Under the pieces are notes generated by a model. It did not search any database, was not told where the DNA came from, and saw nothing but the letters and a program-made list of their open reading frames with translations. The position numbers and the translations under genes are program-made. Shown piece by piece: positions 45,034 to 54,389 of a DNA stretch of 64,000 bases. Location: the NCBI RefSeq assembly GCF_003311645.1, contig NZ_QEST01000256.1, positions 62,001-126,000 on the forward strand. The letters are read 5' to 3'. Source of the DNA: Streptomyces sp. PT12 (lineage in GTDB: Bacteria > Actinomycetota > Actinomycetes > Streptomycetales > Streptomycetaceae). Positions within the stretch are counted from its first letter, which is position 1. Each line of letters starts with the position of its first letter.

Positions 45034-45723
45034 GTGGGCAGTGGTGTGCCACGCGAGCCTGTCGTCTACACCGACAAGGAGCTCCTCCAGCGACATGTGG
45101 ACGGCGATGCCAACGCCTTCACCGAGCTGGTCCACCGGCATCGCGACCGGCTGTGGGCCGTCGCGCTGCGGACGCTGGGCGATCGTGAGGAAGCCGCCGA
45201 CGCCCTTCAGGACGCGCTGATATCGGCCTTCCGCGCCGCCCACACCTTTCGCGGCCAGGCCGCCGTCACCACCTGGCTGCACCGCATCACCGTGAACGCC
45301 TGCCTCGACCGGGCCCGCAAGGCCAAGAGCCGCCGCACCTACCCCATGCCCGAGCAGGAGCGTCTTGAGACTCTGCTCGATCCCCACGAGTCCGCCGAGG
45401 CCCCCGCCGAACGCACCGATCTGCGCCGCGAGTTGCGCGAGGCGCTCGACAAGCTCCCCGCCGAACAGCGCGCGGCCCTCGTGCTCGTGGACATGCAGGG
45501 CTATCCCGTGGCCGAGGCCGCCTCCATCCTCGAAACCCCGGTGGGCACCGTGAAAAGCCGCTGCGCCCGCGCACGCGCACGCCTCCTGCCCCTCCTCCGG
45601 CATTTGCGTCCCATGCCCCCCGAAGACGCCCCCGTAAGGAACCGGGCACCCGGTACTCCCGTCCCACCACCAAGAGATTCGGGAGATGCCGGGGCCGTGC
45701 GGGGAGGAGGTGCGCACTCATGA
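45034..45723 (+). CDS. sigM: ECF RNA polymerase sigma factor SigM
   Basis: 229 residues from GTG 45034, preceded by GAGGAGGAGAGG. Region 2 is DAFTELVHRHRDRLWAVALR-like (here NAFTELVHRHRDRLWAVAL) through TTWLHRITVNACLDRARK; region 4 is LDKLPAEQRAALVLVDMQGY followed by VAEAASILETPVGTVKSRCA. A Pro-rich C-terminal tail follows. Sigma factors of this class direct stress-response transcription. Its TGA overlaps the ATG of the anti-sigma gene (ATGA), so the two products are made in step. It is located upstream of trxBA, as expected for Streptomyces. Confidence 0.95.
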   Translation: MGSGVPREPVVYTDKELLQRHVDGDANAFTELVHRHRDRLWAVALRTLGDREEAADALQDALISAFRAAHTFRGQAAVTTWLHRITVNACLDRARKAKSRRTYPMPEQERLETLLDPHESAEAPAERTDLRRELREALDKLPAEQRAALVLVDMQGYPVAEAASILETPVGTVKSRCARARARLLPLLRHLRPMPPEDAPVRNRAPGTPVPPPRDSGDAGAVRGGGAHS

Positions 45724-46679
45724 GAGAGAACCACCCGAAGGCCGCCGAGATCGCGGCGCTCGATGTGGACCTGCTGCCGCCTGCCGAGGCGGCCGCCCTG
45801 CGCGAACATCTCGCCGGTTGCGTCTCCTGCGCCGCGATCCAGGCCGATCTGGCCGCGCTCTCCGACGAGCTGGCCCGCGTCCCCGATCCGGGCCCCCTCC
45901 CCGATGACATCGCCGCCCGCATCGATGCGGCGCTCGCCGTCGAGGCGGCGGCGAGCACTGTTTCACGTGAAACAGCGACGGGCCTCCCCGAGGACAACTC
46001 CTCACGGGCCACCCCCTCCTCCACCGCGGCCTCCTCCGACGAGGGGGCCGTTCGCCGCCCGGCGCCCGGGCCGCGTTGGGTGCGGTCACTTCGGCTGGGT
46101 CTGGCCGCCGTCGGAGCCATGGTGGTGCTCGGCCTCGGCGCAGTGACGCTCTCCTCGCTCGGCGGGGAAGGTGACCAGGATCTGGCCGAGAGCGCGGGCT
46201 CCGAGGAGGCCCGGGACAACGGCAGCGCCGAGGCCGCGACCGAGGAGCCCGTGGCGACCCAGGTCCAGGAGCTGCTTGACGAGGTAGAGAGCGTGGACCC
46301 GCTCATCACGGAGGACAGCAGCGGCAGCGGGTCCGGCGAGTCGGTCGAGTCCGAAGGAACGGATGAGGACGCCGCGGCGCCGGAGAGCACCGACACCCCG
46401 GAGGGCGCGGAGCCCGAGGCCGGGGGCAGCGACGTCGAGCCCGATGTGGAGCCGGTCGACGAGGTGCCCGCATGTGTCGAGGCGGCCATCGGCCGGGGCG
46501 AGGACCCGTTGGCCGCCGGTGAAGAGGACTACGAGGGCATCGATGCGTATCTGGTCGTCTTCCAGCACGAGGTCGACCCGGATCAGGTGGACGCCTACAT
46601 GGTCGCCGCGAGCTGCGCGACCGCCTCGCCCTCGGCCACGGGAGAGGTCCTCCTCCAGGAGAGCTATCCACGCGGCTGA
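45720..46679 (+). CDS. Membrane anti-sigma factor (zinc-finger type) for SigM
   Basis: 319 residues. The N-terminal zinc-binding anti-sigma motif REHLAGCVSCA (H-x3-C-x2-C) binds the sigma factor. A membrane helix (SLRLGLAAVGAMVVLGLGAV) follows near residue 125, then a long acidic Ser/Glu-rich outer segment and a small C-terminal domain with two Cys (PACVEAAIG, AASCATAS). The coding sequence overlaps sigM by four bases. A parS site (45960-45973) is translated as STVSRETATG within it. Loss of zinc or redox change at the Cys/His cluster is the usual trigger that frees the sigma factor. Confidence 0.9.
   Translation: MRENHPKAAEIAALDVDLLPPAEAAALREHLAGCVSCAAIQADLAALSDELARVPDPGPLPDDIAARIDAALAVEAAASTVSRETATGLPEDNSSRATPSSTAASSDEGAVRRPAPGPRWVRSLRLGLAAVGAMVVLGLGAVTLSSLGGEGDQDLAESAGSEEARDNGSAEAATEEPVATQVQELLDEVESVDPLITEDSSGSGSGESVESEGTDEDAAAPESTDTPEGAEPEAGGSDVEPDVEPVDEVPACVEAAIGRGEDPLAAGEEDYEGIDAYLVVFQHEVDPDQVDAYMVAASCATASPSATGEVLLQESYPRG
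45960..45973. other. parS site 3
   Basis: GTTTCACGTGAAAC with flanking T/A, a perfect 16-bp ParB site, inside the anti-sigma gene, translated VSRET. Confidence 0.95.
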
Positions 46680-46696
46680 GGCGGCGCTACCGGACC

Positions 46697-46724
46697 GGGA
46701 ATGTCTGGGACCCTAGGATCCGTT
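46697..46724 (+). promoter_or_regulatory. SigR-type promoter upstream of trxB
   Basis: GGGAAT at 46697-46702 and CGTT at 46721-46724 are separated by 18 bp, matching the GGGAAT-N18-(C)GTT consensus of the thiol-stress sigma factor SigR in Streptomyces, where trxBA is a known target. It begins about 80 bp before the trxB start. Confidence 0.7.
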
Positions 46725-46779
46725 ACTGGACTATGGGCCCCCACCCGGGGGGAGACACCCCGAGACAAGGAAGATTCCC

Positions 46780-47748
46780 GTGAGCGACGTCCGCAACGTG
46801 ATCATCATCGGCTCAGGACCCGCGGGCTACACCGCCGCGCTCTACACCGCACGTGCCTCGCTCAACCCACTGGTCTTCGAGGGTGCCGTCACCGCGGGCG
46901 GCGCCTTGATGAACACCACCGAGGTCGAGAACTTTCCTGGTTTCAAGGAAGGCATCATGGGCCCGGACCTCATGGACAACATGAGGGCCCAGGCCGAACG
47001 CTTCGGTGCCGAGCTCATCGCGGACGACATCGCCTCGGTCGATCTCAGCGGGGAGATCAAGACGGTCACCGACACCGCCGGCGCGGTGCACCAGGCCAAG
47101 GCCGTCATCGTGGCCACCGGCTCCCAGCACCGCAGGCTCGGCCTCCCCCAGGAGGACGAGCTCTCCGGACGCGGCGTCTCCTACTGCGCGACATGTGACG
47201 GCTTCTTCTTCCGCGAGCAGGACATCGCCGTGATCGGCGGTGGCGACACCGCCATGGAGGAGGCCACCTTCCTCAGCCGGTTCGCCAGGACCGTGACCAT
47301 CATCCACCGCCGCGACACCCTGCGCGCCTCCAAGGCGATGCAGGAGCGCGCCTTCGCGGACCCGAAGATCACGTTCGTCTGGGACAGCGAGGTCGCGGAG
47401 ATCCATGGTGCCGATGGCAAGCTCTCGGGGCTGACCCTCAGCAACAGGAAGACCGGGGAAACCTCGGCGTTGCCGGTCACGGGGCTCTTTGTCGCCATCG
47501 GCCACGACCCCCGCGTCGAGCTGTTCAAGGGCCAGCTCGACCTGGACGACGAGGGCTACCTCCAGGTGGCCTCCCCGACCACCCGGACCAATGTGCCCGG
47601 CGTCTTCGCCGCGGGGGACGTGGTCGACCACACCTACCGCCAGGCCATCACCGCCGCGGGTACCGGCTGTGCGGCCGCCCTGGACGCCGAGCGCTATCTC
47701 GCCGCCCTCTCGGACGCGGAGTCCATCGCCTCCGACGTCTCCGCCTGA
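46780..47748 (+). CDS. trxB: Thioredoxin reductase
   Basis: 322 residues from GTG 46780. FAD motif [20 protein letters not shown], redox centre [16 protein letters not shown] motif [18 protein letters not shown], and the C-terminal FAD-binding [23 protein letters not shown]. It transfers electrons from NADPH to thioredoxin to keep cytosolic proteins reduced. It precedes trxA by 49 bp in a two-gene operon under an apparent SigR promoter. All functional residues are intact. Confidence 0.98.
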   Translation: MSDVRNVIIIGSGPAGYTAALYTARASLNPLVFEGAVTAGGALMNTTEVENFPGFKEGIMGPDLMDNMRAQAERFGAELIADDIASVDLSGEIKTVTDTAGAVHQAKAVIVATGSQHRRLGLPQEDELSGRGVSYCATCDGFFFREQDIAVIGGGDTAMEEATFLSRFARTVTIIHRRDTLRASKAMQERAFADPKITFVWDSEVAEIHGADGKLSGLTLSNRKTGETSALPVTGLFVAIGHDPRVELFKGQLDLDDEGYLQVASPTTRTNVPGVFAAGDVVDHTYRQAITAAGTGCAAALDAERYLAALSDAESIASDVSA

Positions 47749-47797
47749 CCATCCCGTCCCACCGTCTCAACCCCCATCGCAAGTGAAGGAGAACACC

Positions 47798-48142
47798 ATG
47801 GCCGGTGCCACCGTGACCGCCACCGACGCTGACTTCGAGGAGAAGGTCCTCCAGAGCGAGAAGCCGGTCCTGGTCGACTTCTGGGCCGAGTGGTGCGGCC
47901 CCTGCCGCCAGGTCGCTCCGGCGCTCGAGGCCATCGCCGCCGAGCACGCGGACAGGCTGACCGTCGTCAAGCTCAACATCGACGAGAACCCCGCGACCGC
48001 CGCGAAGTACGGCATCCTCTCGATCCCGACGATGAACGTCTACCAGGGCGGCGACGTCGTGAAGACGATCGTCGGCGCCAAGCCGAAGGCCGCCATCGAG
48101 CGCGACCTCGCGGACTTCATCGCCGACTCCTACAAGGGCTGA
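47798..48142 (+). CDS. trxA: Thioredoxin
   Basis: 114 residues with the active site AEWCGPCRQ, cis-proline motif SIPTMNVYQGG and normal length. ATG 47798 follows AAGGAGAA. It reduces protein disulfides and is recycled by TrxB. The gene is followed by a 36-bp palindrome holding a parS site. Confidence 0.99.
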   Translation: MAGATVTATDADFEEKVLQSEKPVLVDFWAEWCGPCRQVAPALEAIAAEHADRLTVVKLNIDENPATAAKYGILSIPTMNVYQGGDVVKTIVGAKPKAAIERDLADFIADSYKG

Positions 48143-48200
48143 CTCCCTGCCGGGAGAACGACAACAGCCCGAAGAACGACAGCAGGCCCAAGAAAGCGAG

Positions 48201-48236
48201 GGGCCCGGCTCGTTTCACGTGAAACGAGCCGGGCCC
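48201..48236. terminator. trxA/parB convergent terminator built on a parS site
   Basis: A perfect 36-bp palindrome: GGGCCCGGCTC arms (48201-48211 and 48226-48236) extend the parS core GTTTCACGTGAAAC (48212-48225). RNA from either strand would form a strong hairpin, while duplex DNA is a ParB site. Short pyrimidine runs follow. Confidence 0.88.
48212..48225. other. parS site 4
   Basis: GTTTCACGTGAAAC at the centre of the 36-bp convergent terminator palindrome between trxA and parB. Confidence 0.95.
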
Positions 48237-48246
48237 TTCTCCTTGC

Positions 48247-49371
48247 TCAGCCCTCGGAGGCGTCCTCGTCCTCGGACTGCTGCCCCTGCTGGTCGAGCAC
48301 CGGACCCTCGCCCGGCGCCAACTGGCCCAGGATCCGCTCCAGATCCTCTATCGAGGCGAACTCGACGACGATCTTCCCCTTCTTCTGACCGAGGTCCACC
48401 TTCACCCGGGTCTCGAAGCGGTCCGAGAGCCGACCCGCCAGATGATCCAGCGCGGGGGCGATCCGCCGCCCGGCCCGGGGGCCCTTGCCCCGCGCGGTGC
48501 TCTTCTTCGCCGGAGCGCTCTGAAGCGCGACGATCTCCTCCACCGCGCGGACCGAGAGCACCTCGGCCACGATCCGATGGGCCAGCCGGTTCTGCTCCTC
48601 GGGGTCCTCCACCGACAGCAGCGCCCTGGCATGCCCGGCGGACAGCACGCCCGCCGCCACCCGGCGCTGCACCGCGGGGGAGAGCTTCAGCAGCCGCAGC
48701 GTATTGGAGACCTGAGGCCGGGAGCGGCCGATCCGGTCCGCCAGCTCATCGTGCGTGCACTTGAAGTCGCGAAGCAGCTGATCGTAGGCCGCCGCCTCTT
48801 CCAGGGGGTTCAGCTGAGCACGGTGCAGATTCTCCAGGAGCGCGTCCAGGAGCATCTTGTCGTCCTCGGTGGCCCGGACGATCGCGGGAATGAGCTCAAG
48901 ACCCGCCTCACGGCAGGCACGCCAGCGGCGCTCCCCCATGATGAGCTCATAGCGCTCCGGCCCCAACTTCCGTACCACGATGGGCTGGAGCAGCCCCACC
49001 TCCTTAATGGAGGTGACCAGCTCCGCCAGCGCGTCATCGTCGAAGACCTCACGCGGCTGCCGAGGGTTGGGGGTGATGGAGTCCAGCGGAAGCTCCGCGA
49101 AGTGGGCCCCCGCCACCTCGCCCCCCTGCACCGCGGCGGGCGGCTCCTCGACCGGAGGCGTTTCACGTGAAACGCCGTGGGAGCCGCCGTCCTCCGGAGA
49201 ACCCGGTCCCGTGGGGACCACGACCCCCCGGTCCGGTGCCAGCACCGGAACCGCGGCGGGCGACACCGATGCCCCGCGATCCGTCGCCGCACTGGACTCG
49301 TCGGAGCTTGTCGGCGCGGCCGGGATCAGCGCGCCAAGCCCTCGGCCGAGCCCTCTCCGTCGTTCACTCAC
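48247..49371 (-). CDS. parB: Chromosome-partitioning protein ParB
   Basis: 374 residues from GTG 49371. The N-terminus [15 protein letters not shown] is the usual ParA-interaction tip. The linker includes GVSRET, encoded by a parS site in the gene itself. The CTP-binding ParB/Srx domain has [17 protein letters not shown] and [20 protein letters not shown], and [20 protein letters not shown] precedes the helix-turn-helix ([16 protein letters not shown]). The C-terminal dimerisation domain ends in an acidic tail. ParB binds parS and spreads to organise the origin. Its start overlaps the parA stop by one base (TAGTG), forming the parAB operon. Confidence 0.98.
   Translation of the reverse strand: MSERRRGLGRGLGALIPAAPTSSDESSAATDRGASVSPAAVPVLAPDRGVVVPTGPGSPEDGGSHGVSRETPPVEEPPAAVQGGEVAGAHFAELPLDSITPNPRQPREVFDDDALAELVTSIKEVGLLQPIVVRKLGPERYELIMGERRWRACREAGLELIPAIVRATEDDKMLLDALLENLHRAQLNPLEEAAAYDQLLRDFKCTHDELADRIGRSRPQVSNTLRLLKLSPAVQRRVAAGVLSAGHARALLSVEDPEEQNRLAHRIVAEVLSVRAVEEIVALQSAPAKKSTARGKGPRAGRRIAPALDHLAGRLSDRFETRVKVDLGQKKGKIVVEFASIEDLERILGQLAPGEGPVLDQQGQQSEDEDASEG
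49160..49173. other. parS site 5
   Basis: GTTTCACGTGAAAC in GGCGTTTCACGTGAAACGCC, a 20-bp palindrome inside parB, translated VSRET on the minus strand. Confidence 0.95.
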
Positions 49372-50441
49372 TATGCCCCCTTCACCGGGCTGTGCTGTTC
49401 CTGCTGCGGGAGCCCCTGCTGGGGAGCGGCCCCGCGCAGCGCGATCTCTCGGGCCGCCTCCAGATACGACAGCGATCCGCTGGAGCCCGGGTCATAGGTG
49501 AGGACCGTCTGCCCATAGCTCGGTGCCTCGGAGATGCGGACCGAACGCGGGATATTGGTCCGCAGCACCTCCTTGCCGAAGTGGCTGCGCACCTCGTCGG
49601 CCACCTGCGAGGCGAGCCTGGTCCGTCCGTCATACATCGTCAGCAGGATCGTGGAGACATGGAGCCGGGGATTGAGATGGCCCCGGACCAGCTCGACATT
49701 CCGCAGAAGCTGGCCCAGGCCCTCCAGGGCGTAGTACTCACACTGAATCGGAATGACGACCTCGGCCCCGGCCACCAGGGCGTTGACAGTGAGCAGCCCC
49801 AGGGAGGGCGGACAGTCGATGAAGACATAGTCGAGCGGCTGCTCATAGGCGCCGATGGCCCGCTGCAACCTGCTCTCCCTCGCCACCACCGAGACCAGCT
49901 CGATCTCGGCGCCCGCCAGGTCGATCGTCGCGGGGGCACAGAAGAGGCCCTCGATGTCGCGGACCGGCTGCACCACCTCGGAGAGCGGCTTGCTCTCGAT
50001 GAGGACGTCATAGATGGAGGGCACCTCGGCATGGTGGTCGATGCCAAGTGCCGTGGAGGCGTTGCCCTGGGGGTCGAGGTCGATCACCAGCACGCGGGCG
50101 CCATGCAGCGCCAGCGACGCGGCGAGGTTGACCGTGGTGGTGGTCTTTCCGACGCCGCCCTTCTGGTTGGCGACGATCATGATCCGGGTGTCCTCCGGCC
50201 TGGGGAGGCTCCCCCCGGCGCGGTACATCGCCTCAACCGCCTGCTGTGCGGCGCGACTTGGCGAATCGCCCGAGGGCGCGGGGGCCGTGGGGGCGATGTC
50301 CACGGCACCGCCGGGGGCATCGGTGGATTCGGACCGAGGGCCGGGCACCGGATCAGCCGTCGGCCCAGCGATATTGGCGTCGGACCGCAATGGTTCACTC
50401 TCCTCGACATGTGCAGCCTTCGTCGCCTCAAAGCCTGCCAT
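49371..50441 (-). CDS. parA: Chromosome-partitioning ATPase ParA
   Basis: 356 residues from ATG 50441, chosen because the N-terminus from there ([20 protein letters not shown]) aligns with the Streptomyces ParA start; a longer frame reaching 50651 would translate a parS site and lacks a ribosome-binding site. Deviant Walker A is [20 protein letters not shown], Walker [15 protein letters not shown]-terminal regions include [15 protein letters not shown] and [12 protein letters not shown]. It forms ATP-dependent dimers or filaments on DNA that move ParB-parS complexes. Its stop shares a base with the parB start. Confidence 0.97.
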   Translation of the reverse strand: MAGFEATKAAHVEESEPLRSDANIAGPTADPVPGPRSESTDAPGGAVDIAPTAPAPSGDSPSRAAQQAVEAMYRAGGSLPRPEDTRIMIVANQKGGVGKTTTTVNLAASLALHGARVLVIDLDPQGNASTALGIDHHAEVPSIYDVLIESKPLSEVVQPVRDIEGLFCAPATIDLAGAEIELVSVVARESRLQRAIGAYEQPLDYVFIDCPPSLGLLTVNALVAGAEVVIPIQCEYYALEGLGQLLRNVELVRGHLNPRLHVSTILLTMYDGRTRLASQVADEVRSHFGKEVLRTNIPRSVRISEAPSYGQTVLTYDPGSSGSLSYLEAAREIALRGAAPQQGLPQQEQHSPVKGA

Positions 50442-50599
50442 GTCCTGGGGGTCACGAACCAGCGAAGACCCCCTACTTGTGGAGAGAGGGCCCTCTGTGG
50501 ATACCGGCGACACACTTTCGGGGGTAGCTCGAGAACGACGGTCGCGCGGCTCGGCGGCCGCGCGTCCCCGACTGATGATTCCCTGGAGCAGCGAGCGGC

Positions 50600-50613
50600 G
50601 TTTCACGTGAAAC
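50600..50613. other. parS site 6
   Basis: GTTTCACGTGAAAC in the parA 5' region between rsmG and parA, intergenic with respect to the chosen parA start. ParB binding here could influence parAB transcription (inferred). Confidence 0.95.
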
Positions 50614-50732
50614 ACGATGCCCATCCGCGCGGCCGGCGAACGGACCGACACTCCGCATCGGGGATATATTCGGCTCTTTTGGCCAGTAACGACGTATCAG
50701 ACCGGCGAACCGGGGTCAGGCGAGCCCGGCGC

Positions 50733-51476
50733 TCAGGGCGAGCGCCAGCTGCTCCGCCCGCCGCGACGGGCGGCCTTGGCGCGCTTGGCCGCGAACCGCA
50801 CACCGCCCGGGCTCTCGCCGACCTCCACCCGGACCACCGTGGACGGCGGGTCCAGCAGCTCCTTGCCGACCTGGAGCACCGAGCTGCTCACCACGCCGAG
50901 CTTCGCCAGGGCGGCTCGTGCGCCCTTGAGCTCCTGCTCCGCGGTGTCGCCCTTGAGCGCAAGCATCTCCCCATAGGGGCGCAGCAGGGGAACGCCCCAT
51001 CCGGCGAGCCGGTCCAGCGGGGCGACGGCCCTGGCCGTCACCACATGGACGGGAGTCACCTCGCTCATCACTTCCTCGGCCCTGCCCCGCACCACGGTCA
51101 CCTGGTCGAGTCCCAGCAGCTCAACGACCTCGTTGAGGAAGTTGGTGCGGCGGAGCAGCGGCTCCAGCAGCGTGATCCGCAGATCGGGGCGCACCAACGC
51201 CAGAGGGATGCCGGGCAGTCCGGCCCCCGAGCCCACATCGCACACGGTCACCTGCTCGGGGACGATCTCGGCGAGCACCGCGCAGTTCAGCAGGTGACGT
51301 TCCCAGAGCCTGGGCACCTCACGCGGGCCGATGAGGCCGCGGCCAACGCCGATCTCGGCGAGCAGCTCGGCATAGCGCACGGCGTCGGGCAGCCGGTCGC
51401 CAAAGATCTCGTGGGCCGCCGGCGGAGGCTCGGGAAGCTCCGCCGACGGCCCCTCGGGCGTCACACCTCGGGTCAC
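50733..51476 (-). CDS. rsmG: 16S rRNA (guanine527-N7)-methyltransferase RsmG
   Basis: 247 residues from GTG 51476, overlapping the upstream jag stop by four bases. The SAM-binding motif is VTVCDVGSGAGLPGIPLALVRP, and HVVTARAVAPLDRLAGW marks the catalytic region. It methylates G527 of 16S rRNA; loss gives low-level streptomycin resistance. The C-terminus (AKRAKAARRGGRSSW) is basic and likely contacts rRNA. Part of the rpmH-to-rsmG reverse-strand cluster. Confidence 0.97.
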   Translation of the reverse strand: MTRGVTPEGPSAELPEPPPAAHEIFGDRLPDAVRYAELLAEIGVGRGLIGPREVPRLWERHLLNCAVLAEIVPEQVTVCDVGSGAGLPGIPLALVRPDLRITLLEPLLRRTNFLNEVVELLGLDQVTVVRGRAEEVMSEVTPVHVVTARAVAPLDRLAGWGVPLLRPYGEMLALKGDTAEQELKGARAALAKLGVVSSSVLQVGKELLDPPSTVVRVEVGESPGGVRFAAKRAKAARRGGRSSWRSP

Positions 51477-51979
51477 GGCAGGACGACCACGCGGCGCTGC
51501 GGCTCCTCGCCCTCGGACTCGCTGCGCAGACCGGCGGCCGCGACGGCGTCATGCACGACCTTGCGCTCGAACGGGGTCATCGGCTTGAGCTTGACCGGCT
51601 CACCCGAGTCCTTGACCTGCTCCACGGCCTCGGTGGCGAGGGCGGTGAGCTTTTCCCGCTTGCGGGCCCGGTGACCGGCGATGTCCAGCATCAGCCTGCT
51701 GCGTTCGCCCGTCTCCCGGTGCACCGCGAGGCGGGTCAGCTCCTGGAGCGCCTCCAGGACCTCGCCGTCGCGACCGACCAGCTTCTGGAGATCGCGCGCG
51801 GGGCCGTCCGAGACGATCGAGACCGCCGCCCGGTCGCCCTCCACGTCCATGTCGATGTCGCCATCGAGGTCCGCGATGTCGAGGAGCCCTTCAAGGTAGT
51901 CGGCCGCGATCTCGCCTTCCTGCTCAAGACGAGAGAGGACATCGGCGTCCTTGGTGGCGGTTGAGGTGGTGTCCGTCAC
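51473..51979 (-). CDS. jag: Jag-like KH/R3H RNA-binding protein
   Basis: 168 residues. The KH domain spans about 50-110 (ARDLQKLVGRDGEVLEALQE, with the GxxG loop as GRDG) and the R3H domain about 110-165 (KLKPMTPFERKVVHDAVAA). It lacks the long Jag-N extension seen in Firmicutes. It lies between yidC and rsmG and overlaps rsmG by four bases. In other bacteria this protein (also called KhpB) binds many RNAs and affects cell shape and division. Confidence 0.95.
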   Translation of the reverse strand: MTDTTSTATKDADVLSRLEQEGEIAADYLEGLLDIADLDGDIDMDVEGDRAAVSIVSDGPARDLQKLVGRDGEVLEALQELTRLAVHRETGERSRLMLDIAGHRARKREKLTALATEAVEQVKDSGEPVKLKPMTPFERKVVHDAVAAAGLRSESEGEEPQRRVVVLP

Positions 51980-52001
51980 GGGTCGGGCTCCTTCTGAGTT
52001 C

Positions 52002-53171
52002 CTACTTCTTGCTCTTGGCGGAGGGCTTGGGCCTGCGGGGCTGGGACTTCTTCGCCCCTCCTGCCTTCCCGCCGCCCTGGCCGCGGCCTCCCTGGCCCGA
52101 GGCGGGCCGGGTGCCGTTCCGGCTGCCGTCCGCGGCGTCGGACGAGTCCTCCGAGGCCGCTGACTTCCCCGCCCCTTCCCGGGAAGGCGTCTGCTTCTTC
52201 GCCTGCTGCCCCTGGCGCTGCTGGCCCTGGCGGGGGCTCTGCCGCTGGGACTTGCTCTGCCGCTTGGGCTGCGTCCGGTTGGCGCGGGCGGTCTCGACGG
52301 CCTTCTTGGTCTCGGTCTCGACCGGCTCCTCCGTGAGCTTGCCCTTCTTCCGCAGCTTCTCCTGGCGCTGCTTGTAGGCGAGGCTGCCGGGGGTGGGATT
52401 GCGGTTGATCACATAGAGCTGCTGGCCCATGGACCAGACGTTGGTGGTCAGCCAGTAGATGAGGACGCCGACCGGGAAGTTGATGCCGAAGACGGCGAAC
52501 ATGATCGGGAAGATATACATCAGCATCTTCTGCTGATTCATGAACGGCGTCTTGACCGTGAGGTCGACGTTCTTTGTCATCAGCTGGCGCTGGGTGTAGA
52601 ACTGCGACGCCGACATCAGGATGATCATGATGATCGTGACGGTCCTGACGGTGCCCACCGAGGCGCCGAGGTCCGCGAGGCGGCTGGCGCTGTCGAGGAA
52701 GCGCGCCGCGATCGGGGCGCCGAAGATCGTGGCCTCGCGGGCGCTGTCGACCTGGTCCTGGGTGAGGATGCCGACGGTGTCGCGGTTGGCGATGTGGTTC
52801 AGCACCTGGAAGAGCGCAATGAAGAACGGCGACTGCGCCAGGATCGGCAGACAGCTCGCCAGCGGGTTGGTGCCCGTCTCCCGGTACAGCTTCATCATCT
52901 CTTCGGACTGACGCTGCCGGTCGTTCTTGTAGCGCTCCTGGATCTTCTTCATCCGTGGCTGGAGCGCCTGCATGTTCCTCGTGGCCTTGATCTGGCGCAC
53001 GAAGAGGGGGATCAGGGCGATCCGGATCACGACCACCAGGGAGACGATCGACAGGCCCCACGCCCAGCCGCTGTCCTCGTGGAAGACGAGGCTGTACGCC
53101 CTGTGGAACAGGATGATGATTTGCGTGACCACCCAGTACAGGGGACTGAGGATCGAGTTGATCGTGTCCAC
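52002..53171 (-). CDS. yidC: Membrane protein insertase YidC
   Basis: 389 residues. Five membrane helices: the first near [19 protein letters not shown], then the conserved [20 protein letters not shown] with the groove arginine, and [36 protein letters not shown] and [20 protein letters not shown]. There is no lipobox or large periplasmic domain, as expected for Gram-positives. A 110-residue Lys/Arg/Gln-rich tail should bind the ribosome or nascent chains. It inserts and folds membrane proteins, alone or with SecYEG. It lies three bases after yidD and 22 bp before jag. Confidence 0.97.
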   Translation of the reverse strand: MDTINSILSPLYWVVTQIIILFHRAYSLVFHEDSGWAWGLSIVSLVVVIRIALIPLFVRQIKATRNMQALQPRMKKIQERYKNDRQRQSEEMMKLYRETGTNPLASCLPILAQSPFFIALFQVLNHIANRDTVGILTQDQVDSAREATIFGAPIAARFLDSASRLADLGASVGTVRTVTIIMIILMSASQFYTQRQLMTKNVDLTVKTPFMNQQKMLMYIFPIMFAVFGINFPVGVLIYWLTTNVWSMGQQLYVINRNPTPGSLAYKQRQEKLRKKGKLTEEPVETETKKAVETARANRTQPKRQSKSQRQSPRQGQQRQGQQAKKQTPSREGAGKSAASEDSSDAADGSRNGTRPASGQGGRGQGGGKAGGAKKSQPRRPKPSAKSKK

Positions 53172-53174
53172 GGA

Positions 53175-53489
53175 TCAGGCTCCTTGGGCTTTGTTGTGGG
53201 CACCACCGGGCGAGGCGGGGGAGAGGGTCCGTGGCCGCAGACGGGCGCGCAGACGCTGGTGCCAGACCGGGTGTTTCCGGGGCGGCACATGATCAACACC
53301 ACCGCGCGACCAGGGGTTGCAGCGCAGGATGCGCCACGCGGTCAAGGCCGTCCCCTTGAGGGCGCCGTGCCGGTCGATCGCCCCGTATCCGTAGTGGGAA
53401 CACGACGGATAGTAACGACAGACCGGCCCCAGCAGCGGACTGATGGTCCACTGGTACAGCTTGATCAGCAGCAGCAGTGGGTACTTCAT
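53175..53489 (-). CDS. yidD: Membrane protein insertion efficiency factor YidD
   Basis: 104 residues. Conserved core: [31 protein letters not shown] with the Cys-x6-Cys-like pair and [18 protein letters not shown]. The amphipathic N-terminal helix binds the inner membrane face. It helps YidC insert substrates. Its start ATG overlaps the rnpA stop (ATGA), and its end is three bases from yidC, so rnpA-yidD-yidC are translated together. Confidence 0.96.
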   Translation of the reverse strand: MKYPLLLLIKLYQWTISPLLGPVCRYYPSCSHYGYGAIDRHGALKGTALTAWRILRCNPWSRGGVDHVPPRKHPVWHQRLRARLRPRTLSPASPGGAHNKAQGA

Positions 53490-53854
53490 GTCCGTACCCC
53501 TCCCAGCAGCCGCTCCAGGGCGGCGTCGAGATCCCGGGCCAGCTGCTCATAGGCGGCGCCGTCCGCGCCGGGCAGAGCCCGTACGACAACCAGGCTACCG
53601 GCGGGCAGCCGGGACAGCCGGTCCCGTATCAGGTGGCGCAGTCGGCGCTGCACGCGATTGCGGGCGACGGCGTTGCCCACGGCCTTGCTCACGACGAAAC
53701 CCGCACGCGGCGGAGAGCCAGGCTCTCCCGCCGGGTGCGGGTCCTTTCCGCTGCTCAGATGGACGACGAGGTGCGGGCGTCCGGCCCTGCGCCCCCGGCG
53801 CATCGCCGTCGCGAAGTCCTCGCGCCGCCTCAGCCGGTTCTCGGAGGGCAGCAC
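53486..53854 (-). CDS. rnpA: Ribonuclease P protein component
   Basis: 122 residues from GTG 53854 ([14 protein letters not shown]), matching the usual N-terminus; the frame is open further upstream only because it runs antisense to rpmH DNA. The RNase P signature [15 protein letters not shown] follows the basic [19 protein letters not shown]. It helps the P RNA bind and cleave pre-tRNA. Overlaps yidD by four bases. Confidence 0.96.
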   Translation of the reverse strand: MLPSENRLRRREDFATAMRRGRRAGRPHLVVHLSSGKDPHPAGEPGSPPRAGFVVSKAVGNAVARNRVQRRLRHLIRDRLSRLPAGSLVVVRALPGADGAAYEQLARDLDAALERLLGGVRT

Positions 53855-53877
53855 CGCATGGACCTGGTCGGGGTCGG

Positions 53878-54015
53878 TCAGGCCGAAAGGCGGGAGCGGC
53901 CCTTGCTGCGGCGGTTCGCGATGACGGCGCGGCCGGCACGCGTCCGCATCCGCAGACGGAAGCCGTGGGTCTTGGCCCGGCGCCGGTTGTTCGGCTGGAA
54001 AGTGCGCTTGCTCAC
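53878..54015 (-). CDS. rpmH: 50S ribosomal protein L34
   Basis: 45 residues from GTG 54015: [18 protein letters not shown], then [19 protein letters not shown] and GRSRLSA. Conserved length and very basic. First gene of the reverse-strand rpmH-rnpA-yidD-yidC-jag-rsmG cluster, divergent from dnaA. Confidence 0.98.
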   Translation of the reverse strand: MSKRTFQPNNRRRAKTHGFRLRMRTRAGRAVIANRRSKGRSRLSA

Positions 54016-54389
54016 TCGGAGGCTCCAGGGGTCTTCGGTGTTCCGCCACGGGGTGGTCGGGACAGGGGGCGTGGACCGCCGACAGCTGTCACCGTGCACC
54101 CACGAGGAGCCCGCGGCGCCCGAGTCAGCCGCCTTTCGAGGTGGACCATCGGAGGCAGGCGGCAGCAGCCGTCGACGACTCGACCTCGCAACGGTACGCG
54201 CGAGGCGCACCCCGGGTCAAACCCGGACGGCGCAGCGTTGTACACACCCTGTGGACAATGACTTGATGCGCAGACGCCGCGCTGACTACCGTTGCTGAAC
54301 TCGGAATCCTTTCCCGACCCCTTCGCCGTCACACCACCGGGGGTCACCGAAGCCAGCACCAACCCCTGCGAGTGAGAGAAGCGTGCCTC
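54016..54389. promoter_or_regulatory. rpmH/dnaA divergent spacer with DnaA boxes and dnaA promoter
   Basis: No gene is seen in this 374-bp spacer. Two DnaA boxes lie close together: TTGTACACA at 54238-54246 and TGTGGACAA at 54250-54258 (its complement TTGTCCACA is the Streptomyces consensus). Just downstream, TTGATG (54263-54268) and TACCGT (54287-54292), 18 bp apart, make a plausible dnaA promoter. DnaA binding to the boxes could autoregulate dnaA, as reported for Streptomyces. Confidence 0.65.

Noticed and set aside
50442-50651. Longer ParA start reading through parS (MGIVFHVKRR)
   Set aside because: No ribosome-binding site, and Streptomyces ParA aligns from ATG 50441; the parS there is better read as intergenic.
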